Below are positions 35,411 through 46,929 of a DNA stretch of 64,000 nucleotides, piece after piece. The number at the start of each line of letters is the position of its first letter. Position 1 is the first letter of the stretch. Under the pieces are notes generated by a model. It did not search any database. It was not told the origin of the DNA and saw only the letters and a program-made list of their open reading frames with translations. Both the position numbers and the translations under genes were made by a program. This stretch comes from Sequoia sempervirens. Lineage: Eukaryota > Streptophyta > Pinopsida > Cupressales > Cupressaceae. The stretch lies in contig VDFB02373365.1 in the NCBI GenBank assembly GCA_007258455.2, forward strand, positions 223,423,353 to 223,487,352, read 5' to 3'.

Positions 35411-35999
35411 CCTAATTTATACGTGCTAATAAATGCACTAAAATGTGAAAACTGAGACAAGTTTTGAGTCACATACCTAGGGTCCTATGTATGCTCGATG
35501 TTGGTACTCTTGAACCCACTTGGAAAGGTGAATTGGAAGCGCATGGTGGGTCATCTCTTCAAGGTGTCAAAGCTCAAAATGCAACAATTCGCTAAGGAGT
35601 GAATGCAAAAATGAATTATAAGTGCACCCTTCTCACCTATTTATGCCAAAAAATTAGGGTTTTTTCCCTAATTTGAGCCAAAATCTAGTGTTTTAGCCTA
35701 TTTTACCTATTTTCATGCTTCGCAACCCATTTTGAGTCATTTTTTGCATTTTTGAGGCTATTTTTTTTGCATCCTAGGGCATGTTTTTGCACCTGAATTA
35801 ATATTTTACCTTTGTCAAGAGATCAACCCAAAATTCAAAATGTCCACTCGATCTCTCGATGGGGAAAGTAACTAGCTAATTCCTTCCACTAGGGAAATAG
35901 TGGGGCATCCAAAAATCAGAATTTTTTTATTTTATTTATTTGAGCTACAGTTTTAATTCAAAAAGTGTTAGTCTTTGAACCAACGTAATAGGTACCTCA
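35411..35999. other. Element A 3' spacer
   Basis: Non-coding, homologous to N1 4535-5130 in reverse; holds CCTATTTTACCTATTTTC and CGATCTCTCGATGG words. No gene seen. Confidence 0.5.
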
Positions 36000-36017
36000 C
36001 TTCAAAGAGGGACAAAA
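36000..36017 (+). other. Element A polypurine tract
   Basis: CTTCAAAGAGGGACAAAA directly before the TGTAGACAC start of the 3' LTR. Confidence 0.82.
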
Positions 36018-37331
36018 TGTAGACACTTAAAAATGTCCTGAATGATATCACACACTTGAATATGATATATTAACATCATTTCATCTTAAAATCCATCCTC
36101 TTTTCACTTATTTGATTAAATTAACCTAGTTAATTAATCAAAGGTCTCATTTTCACCTATTAATCTAATTAATTTAATTAGGTTAATTCACTCTCCATCA
36201 TATTCACTTTTCATCCCGTCTAATCGAATAATGCAAATTATTTAATTATCCTTCTTTTATCTTCTTATTTAATTAAATAAATCCTAGTTATCCTTGTTAT
36301 TTAATTAAATATCCCAATCTCACCCTTTTCATTAAATAAACTAATTATGTAATACTAAATCTTAAATTCCTCCAAAATGGAATATTCCTATGGAATATCC
36401 CTCCCCTTTGCACATTAAAACTTTGTTTTAATTTTCTAAATGCTAATTTCCCCATCCACTTGCATGAGAATATTCTCCCTCTTCACTCAATCAAAAAAGG
36501 GAATATTCTTCCTTGTAACAAACTTTTAACAAACTTCTTGAGCAAGTTTTGAAAGTGTGCTTCTTTGCATGATTGTGAGCCCTTGATTAAATATCAACTT
36601 GCATTCTCAACCCTTGATGGGAATCCATGATCCATGCCTCCATCTTCTTTCCCTCCTAACCATTGATTGAGTCTTTCAATATTGACCATCGGTTTCTTTT
36701 TTCCTATTTTATAAATAGACTTTGCATCTATTGAATAGGGATCCAACTTTTTAGAGGAAACTTATGTTGGTGAAACTCACACCCATTTGCACTCATTTTT
36801 TACATTTGATAAGCATTTTAGAGTAATTTTCATGTATTGTTAGCGTAGCATCCATTAATAGCTTCCATGGTAACTTAGTTTGCATGCACTTAGTATATTT
36901 TAGAATCTAGGACTTTCATATTTGAATATTATATACATTTAGCATAGTTTACATCCATTTCATCAATCATCTTAGCATTTAGAACACATCTACATCATGT
37001 TAAAATATTTTTGCATCATGTTTTGATCATCTCTCACTGTTTTCATCAGCTTGCATCAATTTTAAATCAATTGGAAATGCTCATATTATCCAAGGGGTTG
37101 GGAAAGGGTCACCATTCCACATCATTGCGACACCACTCCTCCAATAGGATAAGTTTCAATGTCTTATAATAGATTTTTTTCAAGCTTTCATGTTTTAGCA
37201 TGTTAGTTTTAATGGATTCTTCATTTTTATTGATATTGAATATCTTATTAGGATTGATGCTTAGTGGATTAAATATGCCTTGAATCTGTATGGATCAAGT
37301 GTAGTTAACCTATACTATTTCATTGGTCACA
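36018..37331 (+). repeat. Element A 3' LTR
   Basis: Starts TGTAGACACTTAAAAATG, ends CATTGGTCACA; 1314 bp. It is the same family as the N1 LTRs (reverse). A TTAATTAAAT-rich zone at 36110-36340 is followed by a TATA box at 36708-36718. Confidence 0.9.
36708..36718 (+). promoter_or_regulatory. LTR TATA box, element A
   Basis: TTTATAAATAG about 690 bases into the LTR; homologous to the N1 boxes. Confidence 0.6.
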
Positions 37332-37339
37332 CTTACATT

Positions 37340-38340
37340 CTCTGCTAACCTATCAATCTAGAACCCTAAATTTTTCAAGACCTCCTAAACAAAACATTCT
37401 TAGAAAATCACATAATTGGTAGTTTGGTAATGCATAGCCCATATGTGGGTCCACCCTTTGATTGGAAATGGAATTATCTAAGCATCATAGAATTTTAACT
37501 GCATTATTGGATTCTGAATTCTCTGTCCAATATATAATAAGATATGACACAACATAGAATACCACTTAGACTAAATTATTCAATAATATTTCTTTGTGAT
37601 CATTAATTTTTTGTGAATTTCATCCATGATGAATGAATCAAAATCAAAACTTTTGTTTAGGTCATGATATTATACATATTCTGCCATCATGATCAAAAGC
37701 ATTGGAATTTGTGTTTTAACATATACTCCTAGTACTTTAGAGATAGCATAATATGTCTTCATGAAATAATCCTCAAATAAATCTACATCAAATGGTTCTA
37801 CTACATCCCTAGTGAATTTGATCAAGCTTCTATTTGGACCCTTAACCCTATGATGCAAAACCCAAAATATTTTGTAGCTATATTTGTCTCTCCCATATTC
37901 TCTACATAATGAGTTGAAATCAATACAAATATTGATAGACTTGTTCAACCCAAATACTTCACATATATAGAAACTATCCAAACTCATCAAAAAATTTCCA
38001 ATATCACTCAAGACTATTATGAACTTGTTATCATACCTTTTAGACATAACTTTTAATACATCTACATTAATGAATTTGTTGGGAATTAAAAACCTTCCTA
38101 GATCTAATTTTCATATTTTTTGGATAGGTTGGAAAATATTATTCCTTCTATAAAAATATTTAATAATTCCCAACCCTACATGGGAAGTGTTGCATCTTTG
38201 GAACCATCAGCCTTGTTAGTCAACCTATCTAACAATATTCCAAACCCTTGGGTATTATTTTACCTCTTGAATGAGCTTGGTAATTAGGATATAATGTCTT
38301 CCTCTAGACCTTATTTCATTTTCATGGGTTGAGAAGAAGA
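37340..38340 (-). pseudogene. Decayed ORF of unknown function
   Basis: On minus a 125-codon open stretch (37670-38047; SLDSFYICEVFGLNKSINI, FWVLHHRVKGPNRSLI, VVEPFDVDLFEDYFMKTYY) extends with a few stops both ways: NTQGFGILLDRLTNK upstream and FDFDSFIMDEIHKKLM downstream. The amino-acid flavour is coding (aromatic and charged blocks) and the frame stays the same over several hundred bases. I do not recognise the family. It is host sequence into which element A inserted; it may belong to another retroelement, for example a gag-like or 3' extra ORF. Confidence 0.45.
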
Positions 38341-38885
38341 GTGAATCATTTTAGGGTTTTATGAGACATATAGGGTTTCACAAAATTAAAGATATTCTAG
38401 GGTTTAAAACTTAGAAAATATTCTAAAATTATTTTAAGACCCTATTAATTTACTCCTCTACTATATAAATACAATTTTCAATACTTGAGTGAGAAATTTT
38501 TTGACTTACCTACTACTAGTTGTTTGAAACCCTAATTCGTTGTTGCAAGTTCTCTAACTACTATGAATTCCCAAATTTCCTTTGTACAATGCTCAATTGA
38601 ATGATTACAATAATGAATTAATTTTCCTTCAATCAAATTCATTTATGTTCATGGTAGAAATATTTCATTCATGGAAGTAATGGCAGATATGAGCTAACAA
38701 AGTGTTCACAACTATTTTTTTTCCCAACTTTGACTTTGGACTGTAGATTTTATTTGGTGTCAAAGTTCAAGGATTATTGCATCCCTCATATCTATCACAA
38801 AAACCATTTTAATTTCCTTTGAAAAAATTGAGATGATCTAGATCTATGTGATGTAATAGCATCGTTTCACCTGTAAAGTGAGCTT
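38341..38885. other. Unassigned host sequence
   Basis: AT-rich, no ORF or repeat recognised. It ends at the ACAAC duplication of element C. Confidence 0.5.
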
Positions 38886-38890
38886 ACAAC
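38886..38890 (+). repeat. Target site duplication of C, left copy (ACAAC)
   Basis: ACAAC before TGTTGAATAAG; repeated at 59485-59489 after ...TTTCCAACA. Confidence 0.92.
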
Positions 38891-39850
38891 TGTTGAATAA
38901 GACAACTGAGAGGGGGGATGAATCAGTTGTCTCAAATTTTAACCTTTAATTCAATCATCGCAACTAATACATGAAACTGCTTAAATGATTCATCATCAAA
39001 ATATCAATCCAATAACTCAAATCCAACACATAAAATTAGTAACACCAGATTTACATGGAAAACACAATAAGGGAAAAACCATGGTGAGGATTAACTCACA
39101 TTATAGAGAATATCAAAACTGATTACAAAAAGGCTCACTGTCTAAAACAAGGCTCACTGCCTAAAATAAGGCTCATTGCCTAAAATAAGGACTCACTATC
39201 TGGACTCACTATCCATAGGGCTACAAACTAGAGATAAAAAAGATGGCTCACCACTAGAGTACAAAAGTTAAGGCTCACTTCCAAAATATTGAATTGATAT
39301 AATACACCTTCAATTAGTAGGGTTGAGTTCCACTAAAGCTCAAAATATGAAGTATTGTTGCGCACAATAATCACTCAACAAAACTGCACTAATAAATCAT
39401 TTAGGTTCTCACACTTTTCTTCTCCTTTGCACACACACACACTTCTCCTTCTTGCTCATTTTCATTCATTCATACCACACCATTTATGTTCATTCCTTAA
39501 AACATTTTATATATATACAAGCATATATTGATCGTCATTTAGGTCAACACCATATATGATTTAAGCATTATATGAAGTCGGCTAACATCCATAAAGCATA
39601 ACTAGTCTTTGTAATATATTGTATATGTTGAGTTAGCCAAGATCATTTAATATCAAAATCATAGCTTATCTTACGGTAGAAAACCAAACCTTAATAATTA
39701 ACACACCTGACCAATCATACCGAACCAAATATAACGATCTTCAATAGAAATAGCTTCTGGTAACCATCTCATTCATTCAGTACTGTGTTGACATCAATGA
39801 CAACCTGCTGCCATTAATGACAACCATTTGATGCAATCCAATTTCCAACA
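38891..39850 (-). repeat. C 3' LTR
   Basis: Starts TGTTGAATAAGACAAC, ends CCAATTTCCAACA; matches 58551-59484. It includes the reverse of the GTGAGTTAATCCTCACC / GGTTTTTCCC words, and a TATATATATA box at 39508-39518 (minus). Confidence 0.92.
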
Positions 39851-39862
39851 ATCTCCCCCTTT
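39851..39862 (-). other. C polypurine tract
   Basis: AAAGGGGGAGAT on minus, abutting the TGTTGGAAATTG start of the LTR. Confidence 0.85.
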
Positions 39863-40052
39863 GTCATTGATGACAACACAAGATGTGAAAATCCAACAAC
39901 AACAACTTGTAGTTCTTCTCTTTGATAGGCTTGAAAATGATTTCATTCTTTTCACATGCTTTTTCTCCCCCTTTGACATCAATGGAAAAGAAAGAAGTTC
40001 TACCTTTCCTCAATGATATAAAAAATGGTTCTTTACCTCAATCCTTCTTTCC

Positions 40053-42195
40053 TTAAAATATCTCCTTGTACTTTTCTTTTAGCTTCAGAAGAAATATCTT
40101 CCAAGAATCCACATCCAACCTGATGTTTAAACAAATATTGTTGTTCTTTGTTATCAAATCAATTGTTTCTAGAAGCATATCTGAGATAGTGATATTTTGT
40201 TCATTTTTCTCAGCTTCCACCAAAAGACCAAAAAGTTGTTTCAATCTCAACTCAATTATCTCTTTAACCTTCCAAAAAGTCTTCACAATACCATCCCTTT
40301 GTGCCATAATGACCACAAGCTGAGACTGTAAGGAATAGATTCTTTTCTTCTGCACTCCACCCGTGTCATTAAGAATATCATATGATTTTCCAATAGAATC
40401 CAGTTCAAACTCAATAGTATCAATTTTTTCTCTATAGTTTCCAATAGCAGTAAGCCACCGGAGACAATACCTGTATACACTGTTTACACTCTTGATGCAT
40501 GTTTTCAACTCATTTATGCTCTCAGTCAATCTCTTCTTTGAATTTCCACATCTTTCTTCCATAGCCAATTGAATTTCATCTTTTCCTTCAGTTTCACTAG
40601 GTGATAGTGCTTTCAGACTATCTTCAATCTGCTCAATCAATACTAATGGTAAAACATTTTTCAATTTGCTTGGATCAATATCATTGTGAATTATGTGAAT
40701 AGTCAAAGTGTTTGTGATCTCATCATGTTCATATGATGGTCGAGACAACCAAATATCGCCAATCTTCTTCAACCCATCAAATTGCTCCAGAATATTCAAT
40801 ACCTTCTCTTTAGAGAAATCTTCTTCATCATCCGTTGATGGTAGATCAATTGCTTCAATAATCTTCACTTTCTTTTCTTCTTCCTTCTCCTCAGACTTCA
40901 ACTTCTTCATTTCCGAAGGAGAGCATGAGATGATTCTTCTTTCTTTTCTCTTGTCGGAGGGGGAATTTGCTTCAGATACTACAATCGGACTGGGAACCAT
41001 GCCAGAGCACCAAACATTTATTTTGTTTTCAAATTATTCTTTACAGATCTTTTCCTTTTCTGGTAGACATTCTAGATAATGGTAGATTTGTTTCCCAACT
41101 AGTATAACTGACTTCCACACAACATTCTCTTTCAATGGTAACAATTTCAGAAAATACATCATCAGACATATAACCAGAGATCCAAAATGGAAAGGCTAAT
41201 TGTCATTCTTTGTGATAGTAATGTTCTCCATTAATTGATTCCCCAGTAACTCACACAAATCAAAATCCTCATTCTTTCCAACCATTTGATGCACAACATT
41301 TAAACAACAATCACGAAAGTAGAGCCTTCCCTATTTCTGAAATAGATCTTATATGAAATGTCATATGTCACATACCTTATTACAAGGTCGATTATAGTAT
41401 GAATCAAAAGTTCCCTTTGATCTCATGTTACCCCAATTAGAGCTTCGACCTCTTTGTTCTTTACTAACTTCTTCACAAGAACAGGTCCATTATTGGATAA
41501 TCCAGTTATTACTGCAATTGTTTCCTTTGTGATCTTATAGGGTTTGTCAAAGATCATCTGATCATCTTGAATTCTAAGAATAATTTGAACAATGTCCACA
41601 TCTAAAAAATATGGAAATTCGCTCCAAATGTCTAAAACCTTGTGCCCTAGATTCTTAATCTTTTGTATTTGCTCAACTGAAAGGGAACCCTCGATATTTC
41701 ATATCTTATCATGGTTAAATTCATCAATTTTTAACTTACTTAATTTCTTTGATTTGTTGTTGTGTTGAACAAACACCACCATTTCCTTTGAATCCATTAT
41801 GCCTTGTTCTTCGTACTTTCGTTCGCTAACAACCCTAACAGCTTATTCCTCAGGTTGCGCTTTACTCAGCTCGTTCAATGAAAAGAGACCACACAATCAT
41901 CCTAATTTAACTTGTCACTTTTTAGGGTTTCATCATAAAAAGATAATTTATTGATTATGACATCATCAACTTCACTCTATCAGTACCTCCTCTGCCAATG
42001 CTACCGAATCAATTGTGAGAAACACTGTAAGCTAAGAAGGGCTCCACAAATTTCCTGATTTGCATCTTTTCTACCATAATTTTTTTCAATGTCTTTAAAC
42101 TAGAGATTCATATTACTTATCCTTGAGTCATCATACAACACCTCATATATCAGGGGTTTGTTAGATTCTTCTATAACTGATCCCCTTGAAGCCAT
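40053..42195 (-). pseudogene. Unknown 3' ORF of element C
   Basis: On minus, starting from the ATG at 42195 (MASRGSVIEESNKPLIYEVL), about 714 codons run to the stop at 40053 with a few stops and at least one frameshift near 41320. The last 315 codons are fully open (from 41000). Central text includes EFPYFLDVDIVQIILRIQDD, PYKITKETIAVITGLSNNGP and VRYVTYDISYKIYF. The C-terminal part has a Lys/Glu-rich, nuclear-signal-like stretch (KKLKSEEKEEEKK) and long helices likely to form coiled coils. It sits just upstream of the PPT, where Sireviruses carry an env-like or extra ORF. No membrane segment is evident, so env is not claimed. Family not recognised. Confidence 0.55.
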
Positions 42196-42202
42196 TATTG
42201 GT

Positions 42203-43157
42203 TTATTTCATCTACTCATAAATAAATTCTAAATTTATTTATGTAGTTCACACTTTCTAATTCTTCTTATCTTAATTCATATTCCTCTAATTTTAATTAA
42301 ATAAACAAATTCTAATAGTTTGTTTTATTTAATTAATATTTTCTTACTAAGTTTGAATAATTCCAAATTCAAATTTAGTCGCATGTCTCCAACTTTTCCT
42401 CTTTCCACCTCATCAAGTGTCTCATGAATTTAAATATCCTTAATATTTAAATTGGAATTATCCTCAACAAATTTTGAAACAAATTGGAGACACTTGGCAT
42501 GGTGTTCTATTAAAGGGAACACTCTCCATGATTCCCTCTAACTTCTTCATTCTCCACCCTTGATCTTTCCAGCTGAAATCCTGACCATTGGTTGTTGCCA
42601 CATCACAATATGCCTTGGGAATTCTATAAATATAGCCTCATTCTACAACATTTGATATCCCATCTTTGAGCAATCTTACTCTGTAGAAATTACCTTAGAT
42701 CACTTTGAGCATTGAGAGCATTTGAGCATTTAGTAATTAGCATTTTAGAAGCATTTAGTTTAGCACAATCATGGCTTAGTTATTAGCTGCATTTCCATTA
42801 TCATAGTAGTTTTTATACAACATTTTCATCATAGTCTTTAGCATCATATCCATTATCATATTACCATTATCATTTACAACATATCATATAATTCAATCAT
42901 CATGTAGGAATAGATTTACTGCATTTCTAGCATTTTGTTCCTCAAGTTGTCATTCTAACAGTCATAGTGCACAAAACAAATCTGAGAGCCATTATGATTT
43001 AATGAATCCCTGAAGATAGGAAACAATGGGATGATTTTAGGGAATTTCTTTGTTTCAAGTCGATTAGTTTTGTGATTTCAAATCTCTAATATAATATGTT
43101 TCATTTATTATGTGGTTTTATTACTCATTTCTTTACTTTACACAATTCACACAATAT
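42203..43157 (+). repeat. B 5' LTR, truncated at its start
   Basis: Aligns with 56381-57370 from TTATTTC(A/G)TCTACTCAT to CACACAATAT. It lacks the TGTATACGC... start. TATA box TCTATAAATATAG at 42623-42635. The exact 3' edge is uncertain by a few bases. Confidence 0.88.
42623..42635 (+). promoter_or_regulatory. LTR TATA box, element B 5' LTR
   Basis: TCTATAAATATAG, conserved as CTATAAATAC at 56836-56845. Confidence 0.6.
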
Positions 43158-43161
43158 ATTT

Positions 43162-43180
43162 TGGCACCCATCGTGGGGCC
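43162..43180 (+). other. B primer binding site
   Basis: TGGCACCCATCGTGGGGCC a few bases after the LTR. It begins TGG as tRNA-primed sites do; the tRNA is not identified with certainty. Confidence 0.7.
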
Positions 43181-43239
43181 TAGCCCCATTTTATTGATGT
43201 TTTCTTGAAATTTGTTTTACAGATCTGGATGAGAACTCT

Positions 43240-43465
43240 TATGTAGCGCATCCGTGATTTCTTTCAGCACATACGAAACATATTTTAGTGCATCTAGTTC
43301 CTATTACAGCGCATCCATAGCATCTTTCAGAGCATCTAGCTCCTATTTTAGCGCATTCAGGGGATCTTTTAGCGCATTTTTTTGATATTCTAGCGCATTC
43401 AGTAGTTTCTCTAGTGCATAGAGTAGTTATTTTAGCACATCTGTGTGACATTTTAGTGCATCTGA
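43240..43465 (+). repeat. 21-bp tandem repeat array 1 of element B (5' side)
   Basis: About ten degenerate units of roughly 21 bp with the core TTTTAGCGCATC (variants AGTGCATC, AGCACATC). The minus-strand open stretch over it reads Cys every seven residues, which is only the repeat translated. Confidence 0.8.
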
Positions 43466-44516
43466 TTTATTTTACATAAATTCAAATTTCCAAAAATTGA
43501 TCAATATTTTCTATGTTGTAGGTACTTAATATGCTAGTCAAAGATAATTATATCAAACTATTGATGATGTTTGCAAGGGCTAGAGTTGTTTTATTGCTTG
43601 CTTTTAATTAAATTAGGCACTTAGTTTAATTAGAAGGTTAATGAACCCCTTGTCTATTGTTCTTGTAAAGTGATAGGCCTATGCTCTACCCTTCACTAGG
43701 TGATCAGAATTCCAAATTCACTATTTCTTGTTTTGATAGCACCTTTAGAAGGCCTTCCATAGTGGGAAAAAGTACTCACCCTATGGGAATGACCTAAGTG
43801 GGAACAATTAAAGCCAATTTTTCCAACCCGCTATAATCAAAAGTGAATTCAAGGAAACCTGCTAATTCAACGGTAGTGTGCATTGATAACCATCCCCAAA
43901 GCCTTTGTTCTAAAGTTTGGGAGGTCTCTTGAGGGAGTTTATCATTTTCCGCACTGAACGTAAACCCTTACTAAGAACCTTAAGTTTAGAAGCCAATTGA
44001 TGTCAGTCTCCGAACATAAGGGAAGGGAAGAATCTACCTCCAAGAGACTCACCATATAACTATCAGGGATTACTAGCCAAAAGTGGAGGATTCAATTTTG
44101 GTTAAGACCCAAGCAAGGAAAAAACATGTGCATCCTCTAGGGGGTGATAGGGTTGTGTGAGCTAACATAGTTCTAAGATGTGGGTTTTGATATTATAAGT
44201 GACCCTTGACATTAGAAAAGTGCTTGATCTATTTTCTCCTATGCTATACCTGTAGAAATCAAAGGAATCATACCAGATTCTTGAACATACACTCAATGTT
44301 TATTTCCTAGGCTTGAAACAACTATTTTACAACTTGCTACTATGTTTGAAGTCATTATTCAAGAATTCGTCCATTTAAAGCACTTAATTCACATAATTCA
44401 CAAACTAGAAAAAGCAAGCAAAATTCATTGTTCAACAAATTATACCCTAGAAATGTTCAGATTCATTGATTCAAAACAAAATAACTAGACAGACTATCAA
44501 AACAGTGAAACACTTC
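43466..44516 (+). other. B leader spacer
   Basis: About 1 kb of leader between two arrays. No ORF or structural signal recognised. Confidence 0.5.
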
Positions 44517-45025
44517 TAGTTTAGCACATACATTCCCTGTTTTGGTGCATACATTGCTTTTTTTGGCACATCTAAGTCATTTCATAGTGCATTTGGTCTA
44601 TCTTCTCGCGCATATAGGGAATTTTCTAGAGCATCTTAGGTACAGTCTAGCACATTTGAGTCATTCTCCAGCACATTTGGTCTGTCTTGTAGTGCATCTA
44701 GGGCATTTTCTGGCACATTTGTTCCATCTTGCAATGCATTTGCACATCCATTTAGCGCATTCACCTGCAGGGAATACCAAGTTGAAATCCCATTTAGGGG
44801 CAGTCTAGTGCATCATTGGCATCTTTTAACACATTTAACCCACTTTCTGGTGCATCTGAGTCATTTTCCAGTGCATTGAGACCATCTTTTAGTGCATTCA
44901 ATACTTTCTCTAGCACATCTGAGTCATCTTTTAGCTCATTGAGTCCATTTACTTGCAATTTCTAGGAATAGTTTAGTGCATCTGGGTCACATTTTAGCAC
45001 ATCTATGCCATCTTTTAGCACATCT
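44517..45025 (+). repeat. 21-bp tandem repeat array 2 of element B (5' side)
   Basis: About twenty degenerate units, same core (TTTTAGCACATC, TCTAGTGCATC), interrupted by short unique pieces near 44760-44810 and 44945-44965. The + strand frame over it repeats HLxxxLA every seven residues. Confidence 0.8.
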
Positions 45026-45397
45026 AGTAAATTCAAAACTAGAGAGTAGAATTCACCATCTATCAGACAATTAAAACCAAAATTCAGGATCTTTTCCAAA
45101 ATAGAATCATTTTGCATTCATAACAGTGTCTTGAACTTGAAGAAACTAGTCTTTACAAGTGAAAATCCTTCAACTAAACTAAGATATAACACCTTAAAGT
45201 TCCTAATAATCAAACACACATCTAATTGTTAAGCTAAGTTTCATCATCAGGATCTGTCATCCTTCATCACGAAACAATATTGTATAATCATACTTAATTT
45301 AGTCTCATCAATATAATTTGTCATTCTATTTGACTTAGTTATTATCCTTAGCACTCTCCAACAAAGATCAAAGTCTAGTCAAAGCTTCAACACTTGT
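45026..45397 (+). other. B leader, gag-proximal
   Basis: AT-rich spacer before the gag start; nothing recognised. Confidence 0.4.
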
Positions 45398-46900
45398 ATG
45401 TCTATTTTAGCAAGGTCTCAAAAGCAAAAACTCAAGGAAAAAGAAATTGAAACTCAAACTACCATGGCTAAAGGTGAAGAAAACCATTTTCATAGATTCC
45501 ACCAACCTGAAACTGATGAAATCATAGATGAGGACATTCAAACTACCCAACAAGATCCTAAGTTCCACAAATTCATGGAGAAAGTTCTAGAAAGAGATGG
45601 AGAGAAATACCTTTTGATGTTGGAAAGCCAAGGTGTGAAACTACCTGATGACTTTGATGTAAACAAACTGAAATCACCTCCTAAAAGAACTGAAATTGAC
45701 CCACCAAACACAGATCTAGTGGCTACTCTAACTAATCAAATGAAAAATCTGCAACAACAACTTCTTGACATGCAAAGAGGAACCACAAAAAGATATCTAT
45801 TGCAAGACATTTTCCCATATCCTTTTGATCAAACTGTTAACATGATTCCTTTTCCCAAGCATTGTGAATTTCCAAAGTATGATAAATACAATGGGAAAAT
45901 TGACCCAATATATCATGTAAGGGAATTTTGAACCATGAGCTTGGAATTTGCGTACGAAGAGACTTATTTGATGAGATTGTTTCCATGAAGCTTAGGTGGG
46001 AAATGTATGGAATGGTTTTCCAAAATTTCACCAGGTATTAAGACCTTTGAAGAGTTGGTCAATAAATTCATCACCCAATACTCCTACAACATCCAACATG
46101 AGATAACCATGAAAGAACTTTGCAATACAAAACAGAAAAAGGGTGAATCATTCCTCATATTTTTACAAAGATGGAGAAGATTTTTTGCAAGATATGCTCG
46201 TCCCATACCTAAAAAGGAAAATATGGAAATCTTTATTGAAAATATAAATGATGAGATGAGCTATAGACTTGAATTGTAATGTCCACCTACCTTTGAGAAA
46301 ATTATTGAAAATGGAATCAAAATCGAAGAAGCCTTGGTCAAGAGAGGAGTCTTGAAAATTTACAATGAAGGAAACAACTCAGCAAATTCCTCCAATCATT
46401 ATAACAACAATGAGAAACCCAATTTTTGGAAAATAAACAAGAATGTTGGTAACAATGATGGTGCAACTAAAACACAAAATGCAAAACCAATATTTAACTT
46501 GACAGCTACTACCTCCAAGACCAATCAAAACACCAACCAAAACACCAATCATAATGCAAATCAAAACATCAATCAAAGAAATGTTGAAACCAAACCACCA
46601 CCATATTGAACATCATCAAATCAAAGAAGATTCACACCTTTGGGACAGTCATTGGAATCAACATTGAAGGAACTTCTTGCAGCCAAGGTTATAACATTAC
46701 TAGAGGCATGAGATTGGGAACCAAGAGTTAAACCCTCTTGGTGGAATGATGCACACTACTGTGATTTTCACTGCAACAAGGGACATAAAAAAATGACTGC
46801 ATGCAACTGAAACATCTGATACAAGATTTGATTGATAGAAAATAAATATCAATAGAAGGACCCCAAACAAATTTTGATCATGGAGCATTCAAGAATCCTT
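45398..46900 (+). pseudogene. Element B gag (broken by stops)
   Basis: Start at the ATG 45398 (MSILARSQKQKL). A coiled, charged N-terminus runs to about residue 130 (LTNQMKNLQQQLLDMQRG). The gag core follows: PYPFDQTVNMIPFP, FPKYDKYNGKIDP, a stop, FAYEETYLMRLFP, WFSKISPGIKTFEELVNKF, LCNTKQKKGESFLIFLQRWR and IENINDEMSYRLEL. An Asn/Gln/Thr-rich tail (NQNTNQNTNHN) and a knuckle-like YCDFHCNKGHKKMTAC near 46756-46805 close it. Stops at about 45930, 45985 and 46277 are all in the same frame, with no frameshift before 46609. Gag packages element RNA into particles. Confidence 0.85.
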
Positions 46901-46929
46901 TACCAAACTATGAAAAGGGGGAATCCTCT

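Larger units (their letters stand above)
1..37331 (+). mobile_element. Element A: Ty3/gypsy Tat-type LTR retrotransposon, split by insertions
   Basis: The pieces read in one direction across two insertions: protease and G-patch linker (3-1997), RT (1998-2906), RNase H (2907-3122 continuing at 26890), second RNase H (28649-29130), integrase (29330-30465), 3' UTR, antisense PMD ORF, polypurine tract and 3' LTR (36018-37331). The 5' LTR and gag lie outside the window to the left. The second RNase H after the first, the G-patch after the protease and the extra ORF before the PPT are the basis for placing it in the Tat lineage. All coding parts carry stops, so it is inactive. The five bases after its LTR are CTTAC, but the matching left duplication is outside the window. 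Confidence 0.85.

Noticed and set aside
40708..41079. Ser/Phe-rich + strand ORF
   Set aside because: Antisense of the Lys/Glu-rich part of the C 3' ORF, which has the better coding character.
43239..43451. Cys-rich 70-residue minus ORF, a possible secreted peptide
   Set aside because: Cys every seven residues is just the 21-bp repeat translated; no signal peptide and no start context.
44542..44808. His/Leu-rich + strand ORF with seven-residue repeat
   Set aside because: Same 21-bp tandem repeat read in frame.
43240..45025. Regularly spaced repeats that could suggest a CRISPR array
   Set aside because: Units are contiguous and degenerate at 21 bp with no unique spacers, and the context is plant retrotransposon DNA.
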